A program made the position numbers and the translations under genes. Under the pieces are notes generated by a model. It saw only the letters and a list, made by a program, of their open reading frames with translations, made no database searches and was not told the DNA's origin. Shown here piece after piece: positions 13,500-25,999 of a stretch of 64,000 nucleotides of DNA (the stretch's first letter is position 1; every line of letters begins with the position of its first letter). The DNA lies in contig OW203771.1 in NCBI GenBank assembly GCA_934045905.1, forward strand, positions 22,886,069-22,950,068, given 5' to 3'. This DNA is from Leuctra nigra (Eukaryota > Arthropoda > Insecta > Plecoptera > Leuctridae).

Positions 13500-15925
13500 T
13501 AACATGATTTTTAAGCAAAACCTTATTTAAGATATACCAAATTAAAAGTTGTCATCATTATAGGTGCTCCATCCTAAACCTTACTATGCGTCTTAAAATT
13601 ATTCCTACTTCACAGTCATTCGGCAATTCTAAAACCAATAACAATATTAAAGATCAAGAAGTTCGTATCAATAATATGAAGAGGGTAGACATATCTGTAA
13701 AAATCCATCATAAACAGTAGATAATAGCACTTTGAATCAACGAGATGTGTTACTTCTCTCCTTGAGTCGCTCAGTTGGAAGCGTAAGAAACACAACCCTT
13801 CCGTTTTAGGGAAGAAGAATTGTTGAGATTGAGATGCCTTGATTTGTAATCCAATAAGGAAGTCCTATCATTATGGGAAAGCAGCCTCCTCAATTTCCCA
13901 CAATCTTTGCTCTCTGCCCGCAATAATTCACCAACAACCCAACCCATTCCGAAGGAAGAAGTTTCAAGAAAACAAAGTGTCTCTGAAAATAAAATACTAA
14001 AGGCAGAACTTGACACACGAAAAACCTCCTCTTCAAAGAAAGTGCTCAAATGATGTCATTTTCTCGCCCTTTCTTCTTGAAGTTCTGCACTTCGTTTCTT
14101 TGCCATTCTGGAGGAAGCCCAAAAGACGGGCAAATTGCTGGGATTTTGCATGAAATAACCACAAAAATAAGACGTACAAGGATATTGTCAGAAACAAAAT
14201 TAAGAAACAGACGCCGCGCGTATGTTTTCAAATGCAGAAGTAACTCCCTGAGAAAGTAAGAGGACACGTTGAAAGTAGATAGCCTTTTGGTGAATTGTCC
14301 ATAGACATAATTGTCTTACTTTTCCTTTCTACCGTCTGATATGAGACCAGCAGAGTCCCCTGAAGCTTCCAATCATCCAGCCTCGCCATTAGCTTCAACA
14401 AACACGATGTTCTACCCAATTAACGGCGATCTTCAATAGAACTTCATTATCATTAGCGCAAGAGCCGAGAATAAAAACCAACAAGGAAAAGTGTTCGCAT
14501 TAACCTCGCTAGCCCGCGGGGCCGGCGAGCCACGGGGAATCTCTCAAAGGGTAAACTCGCCCCCTGGCACGGGTGGGCGGGATGGGGGGCGGCGGGGAGG
14601 CACTAATGAATGTTCAAGTCTTGCGGCGTCGTACATGGGTGAGGGGGGGGGGGGGGAGACTCGGGAAAGCAAGTTTACGTGATCTTCGCGTACAGTATGT
14701 GCCACATTGTCAGTGCGCGAGCTCAAGGGCTGTTCAAGGGTAGATGAAGGATTCGAACGAAAACCCTTAACCCTAAACACAACCCGATAATTACCCAATA
14801 CAAATAGAGGAAGCAGCATGGCAAGAGAAGATAGGTAGTATACACACAGCCCACTATTGCTTATTTTCTTTTGGGTGTGTGGTGTGTACCATCGAATAAT
14901 AAAAAAAACTATAAAAAGTAATCTCTCTCGTTAATAATTGTATCATTTTACTATAATAAAAAAAAACATCTATTTTAAATCTACTTGACTTGACTTCAAG
15001 CCTCGCCGATATTATATAAGTCTAGCCAATGAGAGCGCGCCACTGGTTGACCTTGATCACTCGCCACTCGCACGTCGAGTTGAAACTTGACAGTCAGGCT
15101 GGTTTTACTTAGTTCATGTCATCATAAAACATATACCTTCCCTATTGGAGAACTGCTTTTGTAAATAACTTTTCAACGGGAGTAATATTTCAGAGGTACT
15201 TCTCTTATTTATTCAGGATAATAGCCTGAGTTAGCTAGCACTCGAAATAATACTGGCAAGTGTTCGACGTCTTCGTCACAGAGAAAGCAAAAGGAGGCCG
15301 TGATCACACAATAGTCCCTAATCGAGCACAGCTCAAGTTCGCGCGAGGAGTCACATACGCAATGCCGTCGTCATTCAAGTCAAGCCCACCTGTTGGTAGG
15401 ATTCCAGACGAAATTAAAACTCGCCCATTGTCTCTTGAACGAGGAGGGAATAATTCATACATTCAAGCCTGATTTGCACGTTGATGAATCACGACTGGAG
15501 ATGAGGACAAATTAGAATAAAACTAATGAATATTAGGCACGAAAACAACATTGTACTTGAAGAATGTCAGGTAATGTTATAGTGCGAAGTCTCAGAAATT
15601 GTGTTTCTTTTGGACATTTGCAATAGGTATATCTAGTGTATGGGAGGACAGAAAATTTTCATTTCATGTAAATTTTCAAGACCTGTTGAAAATTTTCATG
15701 AAAATACTCATTTACAGAGGACCTTTTAGCATATTTTCAATTGTTTTATTTTGTAAAGTATTAATGGAGGTGTGTTACATTATTATGCGTGATAGAAATA
15801 CGTTTAAAAATGTCGGTGCACCTACCAGAAAATACAAAAATAAATTTATCTTCCTCAGGATGCAAAACATTGAAAATGTTCACAAAAAAAAAATTTCATG
15901 AAAAATCCCATCACTATCGCTATTT
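13500..15925. other. Intronic sequence without recognised features
   Basis: Unique-looking AT-rich sequence with one GC-rich patch at about 14510-14670 ending in a 14-bp G run. No conserved peptide or RNA structure recognised. Confidence 0.6.
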
Positions 15926-15928
15926 TCA

Positions 15929-16036
15929 GCGAGGCATTGTGTATGGTGTACCGCTAACATTGAACGCTTTCTAGAGCTCCGAGACATTGTGTATGGTGTA
16001 TCGCTAACATCGAACGCACTCTAGAGCTCGGAGGCA
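15929..16036 (+). repeat. Two-copy direct repeat of about 53 bp
   Basis: Two adjacent units share GACATTGTGTATGGTGTA, CGCTAACAT and CTAGAGCTC in the same order. Confidence 0.75.
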
Positions 16037-16419
16037 TGAAAAGCAGCTCTGCGCGTCAGCCGATCTCAAACATCCTCCGCGTTGTACCACAGACATGCCT
16101 CCAAGTTATCCAAGTTATCCTTTAATCCACGGCTTCACACAGCAAGGAGTCAAGGCTGTCGACAAACCCCGCACACAGAGTCAATGTGCAGGCGCAATGT
16201 ATACCTTGCCCGATGCTCGCGTTACACGCCGTCCAGAAGATTACTTTCAACCACGGAACATGACGCGATCTTCATGATTATGATCGACCGTAAGACAGGG
16301 AAGACTGCAATCACTGTCTCTGCCTACAGTTGACACAAGAATTGTCGGAGTGCAAGAAGGATCCGAACTACCGTCCGTTTCAAGTAAGACAACATTCTTG
16401 GACAACGTAAGAAAGGACA

Positions 16420-16650
16420 GGGGCCCTGTTCCAGACTTTCACAATCCCAATTCTGATGGAATTCATTCACGGCCATAAGGATTAACATTGCAAGGAATCG
16501 AATTCCAGTGGAATTGAGAATTTAAAATTTCTAGAATATGGTTCCTGGAGGCGTATTCTATAACGTTTTTCTAATTCCATTCCTGATGGAATCATGGAAT
16601 TGAAATCCAGTGGAGTTGAGAATTTGAAAGTTCTAGGGCCCATGGTTGGA
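16420..16650. mobile_element. Short palindromic MITEs (two partial copies)
   Basis: The blocks TTCTGATGGAATT, GGATTAACATTGCA and GAATTCCAGTGGAATTGAGA recur in inverted order, and a second degenerate copy follows from about 16550. The same family is at 33395-33515 and 33790-33897. Confidence 0.6.
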
Positions 16651-17304
16651 AATGTCCACAAGGCCCGAGCAGAAATAAGATTTGGTCAGGTTGTGGACAA
16701 TCAATCCTTGTTATTATCAACGAAATGAGAGATCACCTACAGAGTGAAACTTGAAGTTCGCATGGACTGTTGAACAGACAACCAATCTTTCCCGATGATC
16801 GCTTTTCTTTGCTGGAGTGCATGTGGCGGACGCTTCTTTATACCGAGCATCGCGCCGGGAATTGGTTTACAAATATGTATTCGATCGACAACGATACCCG
16901 GCAATTCATCTCGATTACAGAATGTCTATTGATTTCTTGACCGCGCGGGACAATGCGACCGCCCACGTGAGGCCGTTTAACCGGACAATGGATTCCTCGC
17001 CGGCGATCAGACGGATTACGCAGAGTTGTGCGGATTGCGTATTCATAGGTTCATCTAGAGAGCCTAGGTTCATCATTTCAACTCAACGTTTCAGAGTTCA
17101 GAGATGGCGCTGCGGTCGCGGCACGATATCCGAACGATATGATCCTTGCCGACACTTTCTATCAAGGAAGTGAAATAGTTTAAAACCTCCTCCAATTGGC
17201 TGAGGCATTCATTCTTGGGGATACCTACATGAATTTTTTTAAGGTTTCATATTTATTAGTGAATTTGTATTACATATTTTACGTAGAGGCATCTATCTAA
17301 ACTG

Positions 17305-17385
17305 GACATGTTTCTTATGAGAATTGAATGCTGACCCCACTTCATCTTGAACCACTTTCTACCACTAGAGTGATCTGTTTGAGCA
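17305..17385. repeat. Fragment of the 25455-25967 MITE family
   Basis: It contains GTTTCTTATGAGAATTGAATGC, here interrupted in the text: GTTTCTTATGAGAAT then GCTGACCCCACTTC then CTACCACTAGAGTG, matching the right arm of the element ending near 25967. Confidence 0.6.
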
Positions 17386-17417
17386 TTTAGTACCAGGGTT
17401 TTCCAGTAAACAATGTA

Positions 17418-17561
17418 CACTCCTGGACACTGAAATTGGTCCGCGCAGTCAATGTTCAAGTGGCACTACGGCTAGTATTATGTAATTTTTTGGCACAAAG
17501 ACCGGATGGCCGTAGTGCCACTGGAACATTGACCGCGGGCCAATTTCAGTGTCCAGGAGTG
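17418..17561. mobile_element. Tc1/mariner-type MITE, 144 bp, TA duplication
   Basis: Inverted repeats of about 53 bp start CACTCCTGGACACTGAAATT and leave only about 36 bp of spacer. TA dinucleotides flank both sides (17416-17417, 17562-17563). No coding capacity. TA target duplications are the hallmark of the Tc1/mariner superfamily. Confidence 0.85.
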
Positions 17562-18764
17562 TACCTATCCCACACTGTCAGCCCAAAACTCAGTACACCG
17601 TCATTTTATCAAGCGTTGTTTGTAAAAACACCGGACTTGCATTAGAGCAGAGACGATATTGATCGTCTACGGTAGATTTGTCATCAGTATTTATCGAACT
17701 TTGCTGTTTGCCAACAAGACCGTTTGGATTGACGAGACAACATTCAAATTGAATGGTACAAATGATCGCTACTTTCCGACTGCCAATACCACTGCAACAC
17801 AAATTTCCGCTGCTCCTAGATTCAGTCTGAACCAACCAGTTCGTTCAACAAATGCAGGACTGCGAGTAGAAAGTTTCTCGTAAAGTCCAATAGTTCCAAA
17901 CCAGGTTGCACATTCTCGAGTTAGTTGAAAATGTTCGCCATGCGGAAATGAGCCACTGCACAACGGACTCCGTTACTTTATCATTGATAAAACACAAGAT
18001 ATCACTTGATTTCGCATAGTCGAACATTATAGCATGCGGTGTTCTCGAGAATAGGCCCCCAGGAGAACTAATATGAATACAACAAATCAACAATTGAATT
18101 GCAGCATTTCTGCCCTCCATTCATCCGGCATATTGAACAACAAAGAATCGATATGAATATTAACACGAGTACTGAACGCTTCAAACAATTATAGAAACAG
18201 GTCACATTTGTTGCGCTAACGAATTTACATCAAACCGCTTGTTTTAATATGTAAAAAAGCTTTCTCGCATTTAGTTAACATACGGATTTGCATGAAATCC
18301 ATTATTCTCACATCCGAATACAAAGGTCTTGATCGCCGCCTACAAGATGAACCTCGCGCCCGCGGAGCCGCAACCCCTGCCTTATCGCCCCGCTCCACCC
18401 CCGCAAGTCGCTAATCAGAGCGCGCACAGCTCGAGCGCGCTGAATTAAGGGATGAAACAACCCCCCCTCGCACGCACGCGAGCACGGCGGCGTCTGCATA
18501 TGAAGTGTGTGGCGAACGGTGAATAATACAGGTGGGGGTGACGCGATATTGAAGATGGTCGTGTCGTACATGCGATGGGAACCGAGCGTCGATGCTTCAA
18601 GCCAGCTCTTGGTTCCATACAGGAGAGTACCAGCACATTGCCATACAGGATTCTTTTTAGATCATGTATATAAAAAATAACATCACTTAATTTTTTAAGT
18701 TAAGGTGCTGCAAGCGCGATCGATTTTCCTGCTTTTTGTAGACACTTTTTTTGGATACGATTGG

Positions 18765-19031
18765 AAACGAATTGGGTTGACCAAATGATTTGAAATTTTA
18801 ATCGTGATTAGATAAAAGACAAATTTAGAGTTATCCCTTGGTACAATTTAAATTTTTTGTTTTGTTAATTAGTAATAGTTTGTTGATTTTTGGTGAAAAA
18901 TTAGCAATTTTCTTGTCTCCTGGGTGCCGTAGAATGAAATTTCAAAAATGTGCCAAGTGATAAGTTTGTCTTTCATCTAATCATGAAAATTTGCGATCAA
19001 TTGGTTGAATTGGTTAACGGGTTTGGTCTCC
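18765..19031. repeat. Fold-back repeat
   Basis: The left arm has GAATTGGGTTGACCAAATG and TGATTAGATAAAAGACAAA; the right arm has their diverged reverse complements (TTTGTCTTTCATCTAATCA, GATCAATTGGTTGAATTGG). A related single arm is near 40185-40225. Confidence 0.55.
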
Positions 19032-19716
19032 ACTCTCCAATCGTATAGGAAATTTCATAGTTGAATAACCGGCGCCTAATTAACGATGCAATAAGTAAAA
19101 ATGAAAAGTGCTATACTAATATACAATCAGACTGATCATATTGTGAACATACTGTCAAAGCTACACTCACTTATGAAACAATTTTTCTCTCTCAATTTTC
19201 TAAAACGGCCGAGCGCAAGTATCGGGGGTGTACATTTTCTTCGGTTTAAGTGTACCTACCTACATACCAGTAAAGGTCAGTTTTGTGATGTCTAATTTAC
19301 ACGAATGAATTATCACAATAGCTCTATTTCTTGTATTATTTCATGAACATATTGAGCTTTCTTTGATACCCCGGAAATTTAATTACGACGTATCCGTTTG
19401 AATCCTGACAATGCCTTACTATTATTATACTTCCTTATTACTAGACAACGTTGCCACATTCCAGTGTACTAAACGATAGGAAGCTACGACAATAGTGGCC
19501 CTTGATTTCCATCCTAATTGTTGACCGAGCTCGGGGACAAAACGCGAATGGATAGAAATGGATATCTTGATATCTATCTTGACAATTCTAAAAAAACGAG
19601 GGTATCAATCACAATTTCCTACGGATATCAAAATTACGTCTGCACTCCAAAGAACGCGGAAATTGGCGCAAACATATAGTACATAATGTCGTGGACGTCT
19701 TCGGAACCATCGAGTG

Positions 19717-19782
19717 ATAGCAAGGCAGTGGTGACGGTTTACAACGAAACATCGGAATAAACCGTCACAACTGCCTTGCTAT
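19717..19782. repeat. Near-perfect 25-bp hairpin (pre-miRNA-like)
   Basis: The left arm 19717-19741 (ATAGCAAGGCAGTGGTGACG...) pairs with 19758-19782 at 24 of 25 positions around a 16-base loop. Short complementary blocks (GTCTTCG / CGAAGAT) lie further out. It could be a pre-miRNA-like hairpin on either strand or a tiny MITE; sequence alone does not decide. Confidence 0.6.
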
Positions 19783-20181
19783 TTTGTACATAATTCGAAA
19801 ATTTTGCAGTTCGAAGATCTCTAATCCAAAAGAACAGAACTGAACAGAACAGAGACGCTAGTTTCGATCTTATAGTCGTGCTTGGGACCCTTTGTTCCTC
19901 AAGACTGTTGGGAAGACATACAATTTAAGAAACTACAGAAGAAGAAAAAACAGAAAAAGAGTAAGTATAACATCAAAGCCAAGGTTCTTTGTGGGACGGT
20001 CGTCTTCGATCTAGAAAATAATATCATATAAGGAGGTTTGTCCTATCTATCACCATGTTATTATGATGACTTTTCGTCATAATATAACGTGATCACTGTT
20101 TCGAGAATAGGGGCCCCTGAAGAAGGTTCAAATAATATGAATCGAAACTGTTCACATTACCTAGAAATAAACTACCTACTA

Positions 20182-21116
20182 CAGGGGTCGGCAACCTTTT
20201 TTGATGAAGGAGCCAATTTCCCAAAAATGTATAAATTAGATAATAATGGGAGCCGCAGTAGAGGCAATCAAATATAATACACCGAAAATAATAAATTGAA
20301 TTACTATAGTTTATTTTGATATTTAGACGAAGCCCTCCTCCTCCCCCCCCCTGTTGCACCGCAGGGCGTTTTTTTAAAATAATTTCAGCGATTTAAGGAG
20401 GGATGCCCAAGTAGATTTTCCGAAAATATTTTTTGTTGAAATGTACGACTTTTATTAATTTTTTCAACATTTCAACTATATTTTTATGTAAAAGTTTCAT
20501 CAAATGTCTTGTAACTTACAACTCTCCAATTATATTGAGTTTTCAATACGATGTCTTCGGAAGATTAAGAAATTTTAACACAGGAATAGGAAAATTATTT
20601 AGAATTTGGCGCCTAACTTTTAAAAACGTACGGCTAGGTGTATATATAAAAATCTTAATAAATACCTTTATGTCTAATATACATAATATTATTAGTTTTT
20701 GGAAAAAATCTATCGGTGGAAAATAGTTTAAATCTAATATTTCCTAGGAAAATTACCGTGTTTTTTTTACTTACCATGTTAAAGATATAGGGCTAACTCA
20801 AATTTATAAAGTGATATATCTTGGAAATTAGTTCGGCTACCCCACTTTTTCTTGCGTTTATATGGTGCACAAGGAAATTATCTATTAAATAAGCATATTA
20901 ATTCAAATATCTATCGGAGACCTCTACTTGGGCATCCCCCCTTAAAAGTGATTCTGGGACTCTAAAATGAACAAACTGAATCAAATAACATTCCAATTAT
21001 TGCTCCGCAGGGCGTGTTTTTTCTTCGAATTTTCAAATTTTTCGATTACAGATCCTAATTTAAATTATAAAGAGCCATTCAAGAACCACCAAGGAGCCGC
21101 AGGTTGCCGACCCCTG
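20182..21116. mobile_element. hAT-like element, copy 1 (interrupted)
   Basis: Ends CAGGGGTCGGCAACC (20182) and GGTTGCCGACCCCTG (21116) are perfect inverted termini of the hAT type. Flanks ACCTACTA / ACCTACAG agree at 6 of 8 bases. It carries GCAGGGCG motifs shared with 57096-57567 and is split by the element at 20397-20941. No transposase frame. Confidence 0.85.
20397..20941. mobile_element. TTAA-flanked MITE nested in the hAT-like element
   Basis: Inverted ends GGAGGGATGCCCAAGTAGA (left) and CTACTTGGGCATCCCCCC (right) are flanked by TTAA on both sides (20393-20396, 20942-20945). The paralogous element at 57096-57567 has the uninterrupted site with one TTAA. A TTAA duplication fits the piggyBac superfamily, although the termini do not start with the usual CCY. 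Confidence 0.88.
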
Positions 21117-21179
21117 ACCTACAGGATGAAATATCCCTATCAAGAAGATTTTAATCTCTAATCCTGTTTCTCGCACAGA

Positions 21180-22560
21180 CTCCACACTCTGAACCTGCCG
21201 CTCGTACAGGTGACACAAGCTGCACATAGTCTGCGCGAGGGTGGCTGGAGGTGCGGGACCCGCGAGCGCGCGCGGTAGCTCGGCAGTCCCGGGGCGCGGG
21301 GGAAAGAAGTCGCGAGGACTAATTAGGAGATGTCGCGAGGATTGTGAAGTGAATACAGTCTCGATGCGCCGGGTCGAGGCGAAGACGTGTCGACACTCGG
21401 CGGCGAATGCGAGGAGGGGTTTCTCAGACGGAGATGGAGATGAACGTCAACGCGGAGAAAAATTTACGCGGAATATTGCACGGCGAATGTGGGCCTCGAA
21501 GAATGTGAAGATCAGGGTTTGGGGAAAATAAGGAAGCATGTTATCTCAATGTTTGATTCATTAGCTTTAGCAAGATCATATTATGCTTTTTAGGAGCCAT
21601 TAGGGAAATATAGGAGTATATCGACATCGTACAAAAAATTTGATGTTTGAAAAATCCAAAACAGTATTTTTATTGAAATAAAATTTTCCTTTATTGTCAT
21701 CAACCTAGTAAATTAATTAATTCAGATACAAAAGCTTAAACGAAAGTGCATCAAAACTTAAAAATATAACATTTACTTTGATTTTGGAGCAAATAAATTG
21801 GAGAGAAGCTACTTATGTGGGGGAAAAGTGCTCTTTCGGGGTTGTTTTCTTGTTGACTTAATGGTGTGAGTTATTGAGGGTGGTTTCCCCAAAATACTAT
21901 GAGCATCACATTCAAGATTAGAAGATGATTTATGAACGTGATGATTGGATCCAGTTCCAATTAGTTCTGTCAGTGCAGACGAAGCGCGATGAAGAGGGCG
22001 ACAATTGATGCTGTTGAGACATCCGTCACGTATTAACTCATTTGAAACAGATCGATGCATCTCCATTACATCTGTGGTTCAATTAGCTCAGGTAGACATT
22101 TGATTTCAGAATCACTCAAATACTTCTCAATTATTGCTTACTCTTAGCGTGTTTTTGTTTTGTTATTATGTAAATTGACATCGATCCTGGACTCAAAACA
22201 TTGTTCGGTTTTGAATAATAAAATACAACTTTGTAGATGTGGAAGATATAACTAACGGGTTGACACCTCGCTACGCAGCTGTAAATATCGAGTGCACATG
22301 AACCTTGGCACGAGCCCGACGGATGACAGACATCTTGATGCACGACTCTGGCCGGGATATTGATTCGCGAATGCCGTGACGAGTGTTACTTTGTTTGCCG
22401 CACGGCAATTATACAGGAGGCGAGCCTCTGCCTAGAGTCGGCGGAGCTTGGGCGCACGTGGGCACCGAAATCCGAAACCAGTGGTCGAATTGGAAGTCTG
22501 TCCACGGGGTACTGGCGGGATTTCTGTCAAGGGGGGCAAGGTAGGGAACAAAACTAGCCA
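21180..22560. other. Intron with a CpG-rich patch at 21220-21430
   Basis: The patch is dense in CGCG and GCGCG inside AT-rich surroundings. An open plus-strand frame of 96 codons over it has no recognisable family. An alternative promoter or first exon is possible but unsupported. The remainder is featureless. Confidence 0.4.
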
Positions 22561-22569
22561 CGCGTTGAG

Positions 22570-22815
22570 GGGGGCACGTTGCCCCGCAGGGCGTTTTTTG
22601 GTTTTTTGACACTCGACGTTCTGAGGTGTATTTTGATTTTTAACTTTTTTTAAATTTTTCACAGTTTTCACTCCAATAAGGCGTGTGCTTTAAAACCTTA
22701 CCCAGCAGGAAGTTTTTTGGATTTTGACACTGAAATCAATTTTAAGACGTTCTGAGGTTTATTTTGATAACAATATTTTTTATTTTCACAATTTTCACTC
22801 TAATACGGTGTGGGG
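22570..22815. repeat. Two-unit repeat related to the hAT-like family
   Basis: Two direct units of about 120 bp share TTTTTTGG..TTTTGACACT, GACGTTCTGAGGT and TTTTCACTC blocks. The first starts with GTTGCCCCGCAGGGCG, the internal motif of 20182-21116 and 57096-57567. Confidence 0.6.
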
Positions 22816-22819
22816 GGCA

Positions 22820-24745
22820 TGTCCCAAATAAATAAATTAATCTCTCATGGGAGGATGGTGCAGTGGACAAATTAGCTATGGGGGGATAGTACCATCAATA
22901 TATTGAGATACCATCAAGATACACCCCCCCCCCGCACCCCCCCAATTAGACCAATGCCCAAAACAAGTCCCACTATGTCGAAACTCATTTACCACTATCC
23001 AAGGCTTCAGAGAGAGAGAGGGAGAGAGTGAAATTACTGAAAGTATAAAATGAGACGGGAAAGTCCTAACTCATTTCGCTCAACGTTTGACAAAACATTT
23101 GAATGCCGGAAGCCATGGCTTTGGCGGTCTTCACGACAAAGTTAGTTTAGAATATTTACAAATGAAAACACACAGAAAACATCCACAATTATTTTTTTCT
23201 CTAAGTAATATAAAAAAAGTTACGAAAAAGTAGAATACAAAGACTACCCCTTAGCGTAAAAAATGCAATAATTACGGTAATTGAAATCATAATTTTAAAA
23301 TTGTATATTCCCCCAAAAATATTATTATATATTTTTAAAAGCCTTTTGAAAATGTGTAACCAAATGTCGATGGGCGAGCCTAGAATTAGGTTTGATAAAT
23401 GTCAAGTGACATCTGTGGAGAAAAACGTGTATGGAAACACTTGTATGAAAGATATATGATGTATATGAAACACAATCTTTCTGGATGGTCACAACTCTTC
23501 AAACTCTGGCGATACAAAATTAAACTTTCCAAAAATCTACAAAAATAATTGTTTGCCTGGGTCTGAGGGCTATAGATGTCCAGTACAAAGCTCAAGGCGC
23601 TCGCTGGAACTCCTGGCCAACTGTCAGCGTGCGATATGCTTGTGTCGGACGGAATGCCCGCCATCATCGGCCTCTACCAACCTCTTTCATTACATCTGCA
23701 CTCAGACCTGGGGACGGGAATGGGAACGCCAGACCGGGATCGAACGGGAATGAAATGGGAAGAATGCGATCTCGATCCCGCGGGATAACCCCCCCCCCCC
23801 CCACCCCGGTCCGGATAAACCGGGACGCGCGTTCGAGAGATGGGATTGCGCTCGATGATTCGGGGACGCCGACGTTTAGCGGAGCTGGTGAGTGACAGTC
23901 GACGATATGACAATACAAGCTACATGTTTCAAGTATTGCAGAGTCTTTTCCGGAGATTTCACCGACATTCGGTCATTGATGTTATTTCAACACAGTGACA
24001 GTTGGCTTCACTTTGAAAGCCAACTTTGAAAGCCAAGTTGTTGGAAGTTAATTAACTTACACAATTTCCACAAACGCTGTCAACTTTCATTCCAATATGA
24101 AACGATCAGTTGAAGTGTACTTTCAATGCTTAAAGAGTTAAAAAAAACTTCGCACAGCTAAAACCTCGATGTCCCCAAATGTACGAAATAAAATATGGGG
24201 AAGGAGATTTGGACATAACGAAAGATGATCCGTTTTCATAAGAACATTTGAGAAGACATTAAGCTATTTGTTTTAAATGTAGGGAACGTGTATATTTTAT
24301 CGAGTAGAGGAAAAACGCTTTAACATTATTTTTTTTCAGGAAGATGCAAGATTTCCCACGATGAAAACAGAATTATTTAAATAATACGCAGCACAGCGTT
24401 TTAAAAACATTTTGTCACCATCTACTTGTTTTTCAATACCTGACTTAGAGATGTAAAATTACCGGTAATTAAAAAAATTGTAATATTACTAAATCTCATA
24501 AAATTGGTATATTGGAAAAAAATTTGAATTTCGGGTACAAAACGATACGATAGCTACTTCTCTGCCTATTATGAGTGTATACGACTAATACGAATTTCCA
24601 TGTTCTGTCATAAGATATTTGACATTAATTCTCTTGTGTATTGAAAAAGATTCAATGATGATGGATGAACAATGAGTAATGACCACCAATATTTGATGTG
24701 TTAACTTTATAAGATCCAGTTTAAAATACAAAATGTACCTAGTAT
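22820..24745. other. Intronic sequence with poly(C) runs only
   Basis: Poly(C) at 22924-22933 and 23789-23802 and a short GAGA stretch near 23012. No gene signature recognised. Confidence 0.6.
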
Positions 24746-24748
24746 TTA

Positions 24749-24968
24749 CACTTGGCCAAACAAAACTTGAACGTTAACCAAATTTGAATGACTGTTGGCC
24801 ATGTCCCATAACCAATCAAACCAATCGTAACCAATCGTTTTCATTGAAATGTGAGGTCACCTACTAGAGTGAGACAATGAGATCGCTTCGACTGACTTCT
24901 GTTGGTGCGATCTTAAATTTATCAGCCTATCAGATTTATTGAACGTTCAATTTTTGTTTGGCCAAGTG
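24749..24968. mobile_element. Tc1/mariner-type MITE, 220 bp, TA duplication
   Basis: Ends CACTTGGCCAAACAAAACTT and ..TTTTTGTTTGGCCAAGTG are inverted repeats flanked by TA on each side (24747-24748, 24969-24970). The internal part is non-coding. Confidence 0.85.
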
Positions 24969-25454
24969 TACCTACTCCGTAATATTACCGATCTACATCG
25001 CTAACCTGGCGCATTTTTTACTTCGCGTTCATGATCCAAAACAACATATTGCGAGTCCTAAACTCGTCTCTAATCCTCGGCACTGCTGTCAAACGTCCCC
25101 GCCAGTGTCGCGTCGTGTCCAGGACAGCCGTCGCAACGGGACGGGGAGATTTGTCACGACACGAGTCGCACGAAGCGGCCGAAGTAATGCGTCCGACAGA
25201 GCCCGGTGATTTAGGGTGCTCTCGCATCAGACGAGCAGCAAGGAGCAGAGAGAGGATCTAATGCGACAAAGTCGAGGGATGCTGGCGAATTATTCAAGAC
25301 GCTCTCGGATGTAGCCGATATAGAGGAGACTCGTCGCGGAGGCAGATGAAATGATTTGGAATGTGACAGCGAAACAAGACGGTGCAAATGAAACGGGAAA
25401 TGGAAGGTACTTCAGGTGAGCGGGCAAAGTATTCGCTAAATCAAGCTATTAGTG

Positions 25455-25967
25455 TCGCCGTCTGGTGATAGAAATTTGGTACTAGGGGAAGTGGGGTCAA
25501 AACGTTTTGAGTTTGGATACCTCTACTTCATAGTTCATACACTATTGAACATAGAACCCTGAAAAAAGTAACGAGTATAGAAAAGATTATGCTTTTCCGA
25601 TCTGTCCCCTAAATCTTTTATTTATTGTGTTTAAATAATTAGTAAATTTGGCTTTCCGTATGAGATAAATAACAGATTATAGATTGGCCTGATTGGTCCG
25701 TTGAACCATTCCCTGTCCTCTCATTGGCTGATGCATTACATGTTTGCATGATTATTACGCTGCAATTTAAACTATAGGAGAATAATTCGGAGGTGACAGA
25801 ACGATAAAGCATAATCATTTCTTTCTATACTCGTTACTTTTTTCTGGGTTCAATGTATAATACTTAATATAGTGTATGAAGTAGAGGTATCCAAACTCTA
25901 CACGTTTCTTATGAGAATAAAATGCTGATCCCACTTCCGCTAGTACACATTTCTATCACTAGAGTGC
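25455..25967. mobile_element. MITE of about 510 bp with long inverted arms
   Basis: The arms share GGTGATAGAAAT, TACTAG.GGAAGTGGG, GTTTGGATACCTCTACTTCA and TAACGAGTATAGAAA in mirror order at the two ends. A fragment of the family is at 17305-17385. Confidence 0.75.
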
Positions 25968-25999
25968 AGAGCTGATCTTTTTTGTGCGAATAAGGGGGT

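Noticed and set aside
21241..21531. 96-codon plus-strand frame in the CpG-rich patch
   Set aside because: No recognisable family, basic low-complexity composition expected from GC-rich DNA.
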